Assembly (NCBI GenBank): GCA_012932295.1
Contig: JAAONU010000001.1
Coordinates: forward strand, 26,574,550-26,638,549
From: Cyclina sinensis
Taxonomy: Eukaryota > Mollusca > Bivalvia > Venerida > Veneridae
DNA length: 64,000 bases
Direction: 5' to 3'
The notes beneath the pieces are model-generated. The model searched no databases. It was not told where the DNA came from and saw nothing but the letters and a program-made list of their open reading frames with translations. Positions 24,240-37,000 of this stretch are shown piece after piece (the first letter of the stretch is position 1; every line of letters starts with the position of its first letter). The position numbers and the translations under genes were made by a program.

Positions 24240-25516
24240 TTATTTGTGTTTTTCTCTAATAAGATTTCATTATGAGCACTTTTGACAGGTAAAATCTATC
24301 TTAGAAGATACATGACCAGGAATATTTCCTTTATTTTATGTCAGTTAAACTTTACAGAAATGAGTCTTGTATGGTCCTTTTTCATAGTAATATAAAAATG
24401 GAATTACATGCAGAACTCTGGTTGCCATGGCAACTGAAAGGAGAAACTTAAAAAATCTTCTTGCCTGAAACCACAAGGCCTAGAGCTTAAATATATGGTT
24501 GATATCATCATCTAGTAGACCTCTACCAAAATTATATAAATCATGACTGTGGGGTCAGAATTAGCCCAAGCCCAGGGGTCACTTAATTTTACATAGACTT
24601 ATATAGGAAAAACTTTTTAAAAATCTTATCAGAAACCATAAGTCCTAGAGTTAAGATTTTTGGTGTGTATGATTGTCCAGTGGACCTGTACCAAGTTAAT
24701 ACAAATCATGGCCCCTGGATCAAAATTGGCCTTGTCTCAGGGGTCACTTGATCTTACATAGAGTAATATAGGAGAAAAAGTTTTAAAAAATATTCTTGTA
24801 TGAAACCTCAAGGCCGTAGAGCTTACATATTTGGTTGATAACATCTTTTGGACTTCTACCAAGTTTTGTTCACTTGATTTTACATAGACTTATATAGGAA
24901 AAATTTTAAAAATCTTCTTGTCAGAAACCACTAGGCCTCTCTACCCAGTTTGTACTAATCAAGGCCCCTGGATCAAAATTGGCCTTGCCCCAGGGGTAAC
25001 TTGGTTTTACATTGAGTTATAGAAGAAAAAGTTTTAAAGAAAGTGAAAAGCCTTGAGCTTAGGTACATATGGTTCAGCATTGCCTAGTTAATTAGATGGG
25101 CTTTGGAAGATCTTGGCGGTCACCAGGGTACCCAGTCCTTGACCATCTTGTGACATACTGACCTACTACCTTGTTTTTTGAAGCTACATCAATTAAATTT
25201 TAACTATTTGTATAAATTTGCATGACTTCAACCTTGGCTGACCTTGACCTACTGACCTACTTACTTGTTTCTAAAGATATGTGTTAGAAATTTCAACCAT
25301 TTGTATAAGTTTGCATACAAACATCAAATTTGACTTTGTTTTACCTTGAACTATTGACCTTCTGTCTTGGTTTGAAAATACTTTTTGATATCTAATATGG
25401 TATTTGAACTGTCTGCCATTTGATACATCCCTTAGGTGCTACCCCCACCCCTAATCCACCAGTTGTTTGGTGTTTTATTTTCAGATGAGCGACCCAGGAC
25501 CATCTGATCCTCTTGT
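24240..25516 (+). repeat. Family-1 Helentron-like copy, 5' truncated
   Basis: Repeated segments of the 240-bp family-1 unit ('cttcttgtcagaaaccac', 'ctctaccaag', 'aggggtcacttgattttaca', 'atagacttatatagg') end in 'cagatgagcgacccagg' and 'gatcctcttg', a slightly decayed 3' terminus. Confidence 0.6.
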
Positions 25517-25788
25517 TTTTATATAGAACATGTGGGGAAAGTTATGTCATTACTTTGAAAAGAAAAGCGATAAAGGGTTTGACATTATTTTTGACTAAAA
25601 ATTTTAGTAATCAACCACATTTCCTGTATTGACATAGCAATTTGTAATAGTGTCTCATTATAATTCCTTTTTATTTGTTGCATTTGTAAAGATTTAGAGA
25701 GTCATACGACTTAATTATAACCCAAACATTTAACAAATTCTGTTTCAACATTTACCTTATTGTCTTATATGTGTAATCACACCCCTAT

Positions 25789-26478
25789 TACTGTATGTGT
25801 AGAAATATTCGCGGGCTTCAAATTTTCGCGATCTTCGTGGTGACAATAGATCCGCAAATTCATGTTAAGCGAGAATATTTCTACACCAATAATTTCTTAA
25901 TAGTCATATTTTCGTGCTTTGATAGAACAATGTATATCAGTGTGTTATATGCTTTCAATACAATCATACGATTTTATTTAAATGCTGTATACATGTAATG
26001 TTACTGATAGGTGAAAAGATTAAGGTCTCATTCAGTGCAGTGTAAAACTTTGCATTACTGTGAAAAATCATGCATGTTAACGGGCATTCTTTTGTTTGCC
26101 ATAATCTGTCCGCTAGACAATGTCTTTGTTCTGTACAATAGCGTATTGTTTGACACCAGGTATTGAAAATAACTGTGAACTACTACAATGATTACAGTAA
26201 AAATTATGTAAACTGAATGAAGGCTGTTTGCAAAAACCAGTGCCTACTCCTACTGCTATACATTGTATTTTGATTTGTAACATCGTCTGCATTTGTCCGT
26301 ATTTTACACCATTCCAAAATCTTGTAAGAGTAATTTCCCTTATTTTTTTAACCTGAGCAGTCTACACGACTTTATGATTTTCGGCAGTCACCTCCGCGAA
26401 TTCAAAATAGCGCGAATATTTGTATAGACCCTCAAAATGGACCTTTCCAGAAAAATTTGGCTCCGCGAATACAGTATA
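25789..26478. mobile_element. Putative small TIR DNA transposon
   Basis: The left end 'tactgtatgtgtagaaatat' with 'tcgcgggcttcaaattttcg' and the inverted right end 'tactgtattcgcggagccaa' match except for a 12-bp insertion on the left. Inner 'aatattcgcg' motifs recur in both halves. A TA duplication is possible. No transposase is seen in its 690 bp. Confidence 0.5.
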
Positions 26479-26499
26479 TAAGTCCACACACCCAATTAC

Positions 26500-27183
26500 T
26501 TTTCATTCATTTTCAATGATAGTTTCATAATATTTGCCACCCAGACCTCTTCATCAATTCCTTCTTTCTAAATTTTCCTCAATTGCACGTTTTTTTTGTA
26601 CTCTTTTGTGTTCATTTTGGGAGCATCCATCATTTCCAATGATATCCTTGTTTGGATATGGTACAATAATCTTTTGAAAAATTGCTCGAACTATTCCACT
26701 TCATTGCACATAAGGGCTGCAAAAGCTAAAATAAGAAAACAAATTCAAACAATATCTCCTCCTAAACAGCAACGCCAAATTTCACAGAAATTCCTTATAT
26801 AGCCCTCTATCAAAATTGCTCAAATGGTTCTGAGTCATTTTCCATCAGACTTACAAAAATGTTCCTTGTATTGCATTTTTAATATTGCTCAAATGCTTTC
26901 ATTCTACTGCACGTAAAGGCCTGCAAAAGCTTAAAATAGAAAAAAATTAAAAAGACATCACCCCTATATTGCAAAGTCTTTTTCTATCAAATTTCACAGA
27001 AATGTTCCTTATATAGTCTCTATTGAAATTGCTCAAATGGTTCTGCTCTATTGCACAGTATGGCCTCCTGAGCAATTGAACAGATACATTTTCATCAATA
27101 TTAGGCTTCAAATGATATTTCGTCATAAACCGCTCAGCCATTTTCCATCAGACTTCACAGAAATGTTCCTTATACTGTCCTAT
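26500..27183 (+). repeat. Interspersed repeat related to the host of hAT element 3
   Basis: It begins with 'atatttgccacccagacctcttca', which also flanks the hAT insertion at 58240-58265 and so supplies its empty site. Units with 'ttgctcaaatggttctg' and 'atttcacagaaatgttcctt' follow, as in family-1 leaders. Confidence 0.5.
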
Positions 27184-27500
27184 TTTAGCTCATCTGTTTT
27201 CCAAGAAAAATGTCAAGCTATTATGGTCATTAAATTGTTGGCGACAGCGACAGTGTTGTGCAAGAACTGTAATGTAGCTGATTACCCATAAACAATAAGG
27301 CTTAGAGTTTTGATATTTGGTGTGTAGCTTTGTGTAGTGTACCTCTATCAAACTGGTACAAATCATGACCTCAGGGTCAGTCATGATAAGCCCCACCCTA
27401 GGAATGCATTAAGCATTCACGAGTGGACCTTTACCAAGTTTGCTCAAAGTGTGACCACAGGGGTTAAATTGGCCCAGCTGCAGGGGTAAATAACTGATAT
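27184..27500 (+). repeat. Family-1b Helentron-like 5' end
   Basis: It starts with the hairpin head 'tagctcatctgttttccaag' and 'caagctattatggtc', then passes into family-1 unit sequence with 'ccctaggaatgca' before degenerating. Confidence 0.55.
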
Positions 27501-27689
27501 AACTTAATATTATATGATACTTAAGCTATAACCTTCATATTTGGGTATATGAACAGTGTTTATCATTTGACTTGCTGATATTTGACCTTGAACCCAACTT
27601 TCCCTTGGCCATTTTTAAAACCTTCATAACTTCTTTATTATTTAAGCTATGTCCTTCATATTTGGAAATGATGTACATATTAACACTTG

Positions 27690-29390
27690 TTACCTCAACT
27701 TTTTTGAAGAAAAAAAATCAAGCTATTCCTGCAGTCATGGTGTAGTTGCCGTTGCAGTTGCCATTGCTGTTCCCATCCAAAACTTTAACATTGATAATAT
27801 TTTTTTTATTTCTTCATTGATTGTCTTCATACTTTGACACAACAATGCTTTGGACAAGACCTTCAAGCAGACCTGACTGAACTTGACCTTGACTTATAAA
27901 TGACCTTCACCTAAAAGGTCAAATTAATGAATTTTGCTAAAATTCCCCATAACTTTTTTTATTAATAGTTGAATTTTATTCATACTTTGACAAAAAAACA
28001 CTTATGACAAAACCACATGTCAAATAATTCAAGTATGATTTTGACCTTTAAATGAGTTTGACAGTGAAGGTCATATTATTGAATTTTTCTTGAAATATCA
28101 TAACTTTGTCATTTATCTATAGATTTGATTCAAACTTAGACAAAACAACACTTATGACAAAACCCACATACAGAGTTATTCAAGAATGACCTTGAACATA
28201 AAATGACCTTGTCCATCAAGGTCAAGTTATTGAATTTTGCTTAAATTGCCATAACTTTGTTATTAATGGACAGATTTGATTCAAAGTGGGACAAAACAAC
28301 ACTGAGAACAAAACCAGCATGTTAAATAATTCAAGTATGACCCTGACCCTTAAATGACCTTTACAGTGCTAAAATTGACTTGTGGATGTATTGCCCTCAT
28401 ACTTGTACTTTACTACCTTTTGGACAGCATTTACAAGGTTAAACTGAACTTGACCTTGACCTTTATTTGACCTTGACTTTCATGGTCAAATCATTGAATA
28501 TTGCTAAATTTGGCCACAACATTTATGACAAAATGGACAAGTTGAATTACTCAGGTATGACCTTGACCTTTATTTGATCTTGACCTTCAAGCTTTCAACT
28601 TTCTAGCTCAAGTTCGAATATGGGTCATCTGGGGTCAAAAACTAGGTCACAGAGCCCAAATGTGGAAAAACCTTGTTAACAAGCCAGAGGTTACATTTTC
28701 AGTCTAAATAACCTGGAAATTTGTCAGAAAAGGTGTTTCAATGATTTCTAGCTATATTTTGAATATGGGTCATCTGGGTTCAAGAACTAGGTCACAGAAC
28801 CCAAATTTGGAAAAACCCTGTTAACACACTACAGGTAACATTTTTTAGCTCAAATAACCTGGAAATTTTTTCATTCCAAATATACTGGAAATTTGTCAGA
28901 AAGGTTGTTTTGGTAATTTCTAGGTCAAGTTCAAATATGGGTCATCTGGGGTCAATTAATCAGGTCCATAATAATTTTGTTAAAAGGAGTCATACTCAGG
29001 TGAGCGATCTAGGGCTATCATGGCCCTCTTGTTTATTAATGGACAGATTTAATTAATTCTAGGAGAAAACAACACTTAGAACAAAGCCAAACTGTTGAAT
29101 GATTCAAGTATGGCCTTGACCTTTAAATGACTTTGATGGTGCTAAAATTGACTACAGTTGTATATTTTTTTATTAATGGATGCATTGTCCTCATACTTGG
29201 ACATAACTACGCTTTGGACAATACCTTCAAGAAGGTTAAACTGAACTGGACCTTGACCTTTATTTGACCTTGGTCAAATTATTGAATATTGCTGAAATTC
29301 ACTATAATATTGTTATTAATGGATGGATTTGATAATAATAACCCTTAACCACAGTGTGCTTCCTCTGACATTGGAAATAGGAAAAAGTTG
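27690..29390 (+). repeat. Family-3 Helentron-like copy with nested family-1 insertion
   Basis: The head 'ctcaacttttttgaagaaaa' and units 'cataactttgttattaatgg', 'caaaacaacacttatgacaa' and 'gtatgaccttgacctttaaa' match the intact copy at 44897-46719. A family-1 segment (about 28600-29031, ending 'gccctcttg') sits inside, and family-3 sequence resumes at 'tttattaatggacagattt'. The 3' end near 29385 keeps 'ggaaataggaaaaagttga'. Confidence 0.6.
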
Positions 29391-29699
29391 ATCATGGCCA
29401 GTACTTATTACTCATTTGGCATGCTTCATATGACCCTGACCAATATTCAACATTGACCATTAAGGTTAAGGATTAAATTTTCAAGCCTTCATAACTTATC
29501 ATTTGTTTATGCAAGGAGCTTTATAATTTAACATTAGATACATATGATAGTTGTTTTGTTTCACATGCTGAAATATTTACCTTCAGTTCTGTTTGACATT
29601 GATCATTGTTAGGTGATGTATACAAGCAAATGATAAACTATTATTATTTAGTACTATACAATGTGGTGGCATTGCATTTTTTACAAATGCAGCCTTGCT

Positions 29700-29998
29700 C
29701 CACCTAATTTCACAGGATTAATCATTACATATATCTACCTATTAAAATAGTTCAAATGGTTCCACTCCATTGCAGAAAATGAGTCGTAGCAAAAAAAAAA
29801 AGATTTTTGTGTACATTTTGCTTCAAATTACCTCTCTTTAAAAAGCACTAATTAAAATTATGTCCCTGGGGGTCGAAATTTGCTCTGCCCCATAGTTTCA
29901 ATTCAGAAAATTGTAATTTTGCTTCTAATGTTTGCTCACCTGCAGACTGACACCCTAAATAATCAGGTGAGCAATCCAGGGCCATCATGGCACTCTTG
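29700..29998 (+). repeat. Family-1 Helentron-like 3' end
   Basis: It ends with 'aatcaggtgagcaatccagg', the palindrome 'gccatcatggc' and 'actcttg'. Confidence 0.55.
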
Positions 29999-30729
29999 TC
30001 CTTTCATTCCGATTCCAAACAGGTACTGCAAACTGTTCTTTAGAAGAATAGTAAGTTATTGCAGAAGGAGTAAGTCACTGAATCTCGACAGGTAAATAAA
30101 TTGATCACTATTGCAACTTTCTCTGTTTGCCTATAAATTGTTCATATAAATGAACCAGACTGAGCTGTAATATTTAATTAGAGATGTCTCATTTACAGAC
30201 ATTTTGCTAATTGTAGGTAGCATGCTATCACTTTCCCTAGGATGGGTGTGTAGTTTCTGTCATTTCACTGAAGGAACAAAAATAATGAAGATATTTGCAA
30301 TGAACTCCTACTTCCTTTCATATGACAGCTGTTAAATTCTCTTTAAGACATGAACCTAGATTTTAGGTGAGCTTTCTTGTACATTATTGATATATGGCAA
30401 ACATTTAAAAATCATTTGCACTTAATCCAGATATTCTAAGTGTATAGAATGTGCTTCTTATAATTTCATTCTTCTTGTAAATGACTGGCCTTCAGTATGT
30501 GTTCAAATGCTGTTCTGATATTTCACATGGTTTAAATAATATTAAATACAAAGTAAGTATTGTTTTGCTGAATATTATAAACATTTTTGCTCTGTTTTCA
30601 GGTTTTACAACTTTATTCATAAGAACCCACCTGTTGTTAATTAAACTACCATAAAGAGATTACGGTAATCTACATGGTGGCATATGTGAGATTACCATTT
30701 TCTGTATAGGTTAGAACTTATATAGAAAT

Positions 30730-31062
30730 TTTCTACGACTTAAATGTTGACCCCGCAAAGGTCGCAATTCATCCAATGGTTGTCAAGGAATGTAACCGAT
30801 TCGAAATCAACAACACTTATATTACGACATCACGGTCCGTTGCTATTGGATTAGCATGGTTTCCTCATATAATGTCATTTCATGGGAAATATCATTTCAG
30901 TTTCATGACATTTTGATCTGTTGTTATGGAAATTGCATGGTATCCTCATAAACTGTATAAGAGGTACAGTTTTTTGGCCACATTTCCTTCAAGGCATTAA
31001 TATCAAAGCACATCGGAATGATTATGTTTCAATTATAAGACGGCAAATTAGGCCTAAACAAA
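30730..31062 (+). promoter_or_regulatory. Possible promoter of the membrane-protein gene
   Basis: It lies directly upstream of the ATG at 31063. It holds a CCAAT box (30773-30777), an inverted CCAAT (30844-30848) and CRE-like 'acgacatcacggtc', with more CpG than its surroundings. No TATA box is clear. An in-frame stop at 31036-31038 separates it from the coding frame. Confidence 0.3.
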
Positions 31063-34000
31063 ATGGTTTTGGATAATGAAGATGTTACAATATCACAATT
31101 ATTGACTATTAATACTCAAGCATTGTTAAAACAAGAAGATGAAAGTGAAAATACAAGATTTTCAAAATGGCGAAATTCATCATCCAGCCACATAAATTAT
31201 GCTATGGGTCAAGATTCATTTGCTGTTCATTCTGTATGTTGAAATATTTTTCATTTGAATCATACTCAGCTTTAAATGTTAATTAGGGAAAAGGTTTCCA
31301 AACTATCCTTATGGCTTTGAAAAAATGTCACTGTATGCATTAAATCCAAAAATATTAGACACGTAACAGTACATGCTTATAAACCAAATGATTTACGTGA
31401 AAATTTGTCAAGGCTTAAGCGATGTGTGACTGTGATTTGCAGTATGATACTATTAGGCCAATGCTATTTTTCAAATTTCTCTTGAGCTGTTTATTTACTA
31501 AATTATGATGTAAAATGGTGTATCTACCCTGAAGCTTGGCATCTCTGGAAAAATAACCAGTAACGCACTGATGATGTCATAGCTCCAATCACTGCTAAAT
31601 GCAAAATGAAAACTTTTATCTGTCACATGCTTCAAGCGCATGCACTAAATAGAAGATTTTATTTCTATTTTCCATAACCTGGAAAAATCTTCACATTTTA
31701 TTTTTTCACTAAGACATTTTATGTGAAATAGATGCTTTTATTTAAAAGAATCAAAGCCATCTCATTGGTTGAAAAAGTAGGGCAATATCTAATTTCTGTT
31801 CTATGATTGTTCTGTTCAACAGTGTTTCAGCTCAAGCAGCATTTAAAACTGTTCATACAATTAAATTATCTTTGCATTAAGCCATGTGTCTGTCAACTTA
31901 CATCTTGACTGGATTTACCCAGTTGATTACTTGTGACCTTGAGGCATTGTATTTTGCCATGATTTGAAGAGAAGCTGCACTTTGCACGCATATTTAATGA
32001 TAAACAGTTCAGAATTATCAAGCATACCAATCAGAATGGAATGACAGTGAATACAAGAGATAAAAATCAGATGCATTTCCATTTGCATGTTTTCCACAAA
32101 ACAGTGAAGATATTTTGAGGATACATTGTAGAAGAGCAACTGTTAGGAAGTTTGTAAGGATATGGTACTATTGTGTTGCTCATATGAACATTTACAACAA
32201 AATGACTGGAAAATCTGGTTTGTTATTCATGAATGGAATTCCATGTGTACTTCATACCAGAGGCATGCATTTCACATGTTAACTCACATTCATACATATG
32301 AATGCCGTTCTGTCCTCTTTGGTTCTTTGTGTTTGCCTTGTACAGATAAATCCCTATGGTTGGATAAAATTCAATTGTTGCAAATCCTATAAGCAAAATT
32401 ATGTCTGTTTATTTCATCAGTTATTGCATCAGATTTACAATTGGTTTTTGTGACGCCTGCTACAAAGTAGCCGGAACAAATAGGGATCACTTCTCTGTCG
32501 TCTGTCTGTCTGTCTGTCCGTCTGTTCATCACAAAACTTGTCCGGACTGCTCCTTAGAAACTTCTCGTGCAATTTCATCCAAACTTTACAGGAATGATCA
32601 GTACCAAGTCTAGTTTTGCATATCATCAGCATTTTCCAGTTCAATGATTTTTTTCAGAGTTATGGCCCTTTAATGAATTTTATTTTTTAAGTTTGTCCGG
32701 ACTACTTCTCTTATACTACTAAAGCAATTTAAATGAAATGTTACAGAATTGATCTGTACCTCAAGTACTTGCGCATGTCTAACAGGTTTTTCAGTTGGAT
32801 GATTTTTGGCTGAGTTATGGCCCTTGAATAAAAAAATGCGTTTTAGCCTACAAACTGTCCAATCACCTCTCAATACTACTGTTTAATTGGCTATCATCAG
32901 GTGACACATGTGATCACTGATCGCCCTTGTATGTTTATGATTTTAACTTGATGATGGATCTAAATCTTTATCTAGATAAGGTCATTTTTTTTATACAGCC
33001 TAAATGAAGTTTGCAGGGTATATAGGAGTCATCCGGTGGTTGGTCCGACGGTCAGGCAGTCTGTTGCAATTTCCTTGTCCGGAGTATAACTTGAAAACTA
33101 ATGGTTTTAATTCAATGCAACTTCATACAATGGTCAGGCACAATGAGAGGAAGTCCAGTGTTCAAGAATCATCACTTCATCTTCACTATTTGCACAGTTA
33201 TTGCCCTTTGTTGGTTTTCCTTGACTGGAGCATAACTTGAAAACTACTGGTTGGAATCCAATGCAACTTCATACAATGGTCAAGCACAATGACAGGAAAT
33301 GCAATGTACAAGAACTAAAACTATCCTTAATTGCCCACAACCATAAATCTATTTCAGTTCTTTTACAAAGAATTCTGTTCCTAATATCTTCCTCGGTTCC
33401 CAAGCAGTCTTGCCGGGGTATTAATCACATTAAGTGATAGCTCTTACTGATTTTATTAAAGAAAAGGTAGGGTTGGAGGAGGGGGGAAAAGAATTGCAAA
33501 TTTGGGAAGCCATGTTTTAATCACAATACATAAGATCTTAAGTGCTTTACCATTGTGTATAAAGTCATATGGTACATTTTCAGTGAAAATGATAACTGCA
33601 ATTTTTAATCCCCCTGATCAATCTTTTTTTTTTTTTTTTTTAATTTTCCCAAAATATGGAGTCGGCAGGTTGGTAAACCGAAAATTATAAAAATTAAGGC
33701 CTAATTATTGAATGGAAGTCAAACATCATTTCAACTGGTTAAAAATATTATCTTGTGCCATTTTGTACAAGGCTCTGTACCATACTCAAGATGGTTGAAA
33801 TCTTCTCCATCAGTAGTAGTCATCAATGAAACGAAGTCTTTACGACCAGAACAAAATCTACAAGCACCATGAAATATGACATTATTTAGATAATGCTGCC
33901 TTCTTAAAATGATGAATTATACATGTATAGCTTTAAAATAAGATACCTTTCATGTAGAATTTTTTGAGTATTTCATAGGTCTAGTGATATTTCATGTTTG

Positions 34001-37000
34001 CTCTGTATCTTTTGAACCGATAGAAGGATTTTGAAAATAATTGGCAGAAATGTTAACAATACTGAGACAATATGCAAAGCATAGGTTTTTGCTGGTTCGC
34101 CTCAAGGTCAGGGTCACACTTAGTCATATTTTTGTATAATTTGTAAAATATGGTGACTGCTCAGTATCTCTTGAATCAATTGATAAAAATTTAAGCTGTT
34201 TGGCAGAAAAGTTTTTATGCCTAAAGGGACATATTATGTTATGCCCCTGGTTGTCCATCTGTTTGTGGGGTTGTTTGTCTGTTAACACTTTCTGTTTGGC
34301 AGAAATGTTTGAAAACTTCTTAAAGGTACCAGTAATTTAAATACATAGATGTTATACCATAATGAGATGATGACAGGTCATGGTCAAGGAGACATTGTAC
34401 TTACAAGCCACTTGGCATACTTACCTTGAACTAGATTGATTATTACACATCTGCAGTCCTACCCATGATTTAATCTCCATTACACTCATGGCTAGGATTT
34501 GTTATTTCTTAATTAAATGAACTTTGCAGAAGTTATGAGGGAATATAAGTTTAATTCATTCTGATTCACCTTATAAAAGGTGTGCCTCTAATTAAGAATG
34601 GGAACCTGAACTGAAATTGATGTTCATACAACAATTTCCAATATTATGTGAATATGGATATAACTTCAAAAAGAAGTTATGATTTACCAGCTACAGATGC
34701 AAAATAAGGAAAACAAAATACAGTTTAGTATATAATTTGAATTAAATATTTTTCAGTGTATAAAGTTGCAAGAAATTTAAAGGCTTTCTGTTTCTAATCT
34801 TTCATCTTGTATTACATTTAAAGGTTGAATTTAGCTGTCTGTCTGTAAAGGAAAATCATTTTCCACTGATAAAGCAAGGTACATGTACCTGTTTTGTTTT
34901 TCTATATGTTTTTTGTAATAAAACATATCTGTCTTTTTTTCAGTTTTAAACAATAAAAGAAAATATGTCTGTCGCTTTCAATTGTTGAATTGATGGTGAA
35001 TGCAGAGGAATTTATGATGAATGCAAGGGCTGAAAACGAAATCAATAGGGCAATAAATGATTTGAAAAATTAATCCACAAAATCAATTACAGATTGGAAT
35101 AATACATCTGATAACTTGATTATGTTAAAACTGGATTCTGGTACACTGGACACTGGTACTCAATGGCGTAGAAAAAAGGAAGTGTGCATGTATAGAGAAT
35201 ATTCAAGTTTTTTCTATAAATATGGGATTTATTTTCATTGAGTGGTATGAAAATAAATATTTCACAAGTGGCAATAGCCATGAATGAAATATGATAATTT
35301 TTATACCACAAAATGAAAATAAATCCTGTATTTATAGAAAAAACTTGAATTTTCTGTTTATTATATACTTTCTCTCTTTTTTCATTTATAAGGATATAAT
35401 AAATCATTTATATGGAGTCATAATGGGGCGAAAAAAATACCATAATATATCTACTTTCAGATAGCATGTGTGACTATTTACAAATTACAAGATCATCCCT
35501 GTCTATTATCCGAATATGTGGATAGGCCAGTGTGGGTGCATTAATAGATCGATAATAAAGTGGATAGGTCCCTCCATGCCTGATTTTGATTTGCACTTTG
35601 ATGACTGTTGGCTGTTGATGACAGTCTAATTAATGACAAAATTGTCATGTTAATTTTTAAAACTATGTAACTTTATTACAAGTTAATTAAAGAACTGTTA
35701 TTTGGATACAAAATTATATTTGAATACTGCTAAACTATTCCAGTATAACCCTTCCCATCTACTTTACAAAAATTCATTTTAAGTCACATAGCCACTTTAT
35801 GGTTTCTCAAATTAAGAACTAAACCTGGTATAAACCTGCAATAGGATGTGTATTTTTGGAGTTGCCTGCAGTTCCATGAAGTGTTTCATGAGAAAACCTC
35901 CCTCTAAACAAGTGGTTTAGTTTCTACTACAAGTTTTTGGTAAGTGCGTATCCTGAAGCACCCAATTGAAAACAAATTGTAAAATGAATCATAATGGAAA
36001 TTATTCTGTTTAAATAAACAGGGCACTCCATCAGATAAATTCCAAAAGTCTTGATGCAAGCCTCCCACTTTGTTGAGAAGTGTTTGAGAAGCATATATTC
36101 GTACAAGTATATTGGTTTTGTTACATAGGTTTGTTACACAGACAGTACATTCTATTATTACTGTGATTTAGACTTTATGAAGTGCACTTTTAATTTCATG
36201 GATATACATTTGTATAACGCAGATATAGAGATTATTCCAACAGGTAAGTAATGTTATGAGAAATCATGGCATTTCTGTTGAAGTTATGTTCTTGATATAT
36301 TGTTGCATGCTGCAGTGAGCGAGGTGGGGACTATGCCTTTCTCAAGTTGGTAGTGTAGCCCAAGTGAAAATACCCTTGGGCTCCTGTGGCCTTCAGACAG
36401 CACAGTTGTAGTTGATGTTCCTCAAGAGAGCACACAGACAGATGTTAAGTTGAACAAAACTAGAATTCATGTATTAAATATGTCATGTGTAAAATTACAG
36501 TAGATACTGAATACAGTGATGTCTTGTTAATCCGGAAATCATTAATACAGAAAATTTGCAATTTGGACTAAAATAATCGTCATCTAAGGTTAGAGTATGT
36601 AGCAGTTAATTAAGTCTAGATTTACAAAATAATATAAATAAGTTCCTATATTTTATCGATGAATAAAATATGGGTGGAGTTCGGATGCGTAGGAAATTAA
36701 ATCACAAGTGCGAGGCACTTGTTCGTGTTCATTGTTCTTGTTCATCAATCTTATGTTGTGGACATTCAGTTCTTTGCCGTTACAATTTACACCCAACTGG
36801 CGAAAGCGAGGGAATTTGGCGAATAATGTGGTTTCCGTTTTACTTCAGTTTAGCATCACAGTTACAACTGCATCGATAACAATTTTCTAGACTCATACTC
36901 TTTGAAATCACAACTAAGAACAATATGTTGTGTCAAAAACGCTATTAAATTAAACATATATACAAAGAATGACCACTTGAGATAGCTCATGACGTCATTT

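Noticed and set aside
30023..30644. Possible two-exon gene end (30023-30091 joined to 30602-30644, in phase, with a good second acceptor)
   Set aside because: The first segment contains two further donor-like GTAAGT sites, has no identified upstream exon, no polyadenylation signal follows, and it begins in repeat-derived sequence. Phase agreement alone is weak evidence.
32401..32644. Open frames on both strands with Ser/Val/Cys or Asp/Arg/Thr runs
   Set aside because: Produced by the (GTCT)n and (GTCC)n stretch at the head of an interspersed repeat; the same applies at 43985-44194 and 48008-48277.
35459..35533. 25-codon plus-strand segment after 'atctactttcag' ending at 'gtgtgg|gtgcat', phase 0 on both sides
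   Set aside because: Would fit between exons 1 and 2 of the membrane-protein gene, but the donor is poor and the sequence resembles pogo-type repeat text ('attatccgaatatgtgg').
36670..36890. Cys- and Arg-rich frames in a CpG-richer patch
   Set aside because: No splice sites or domain; more likely part of a transposon interior.
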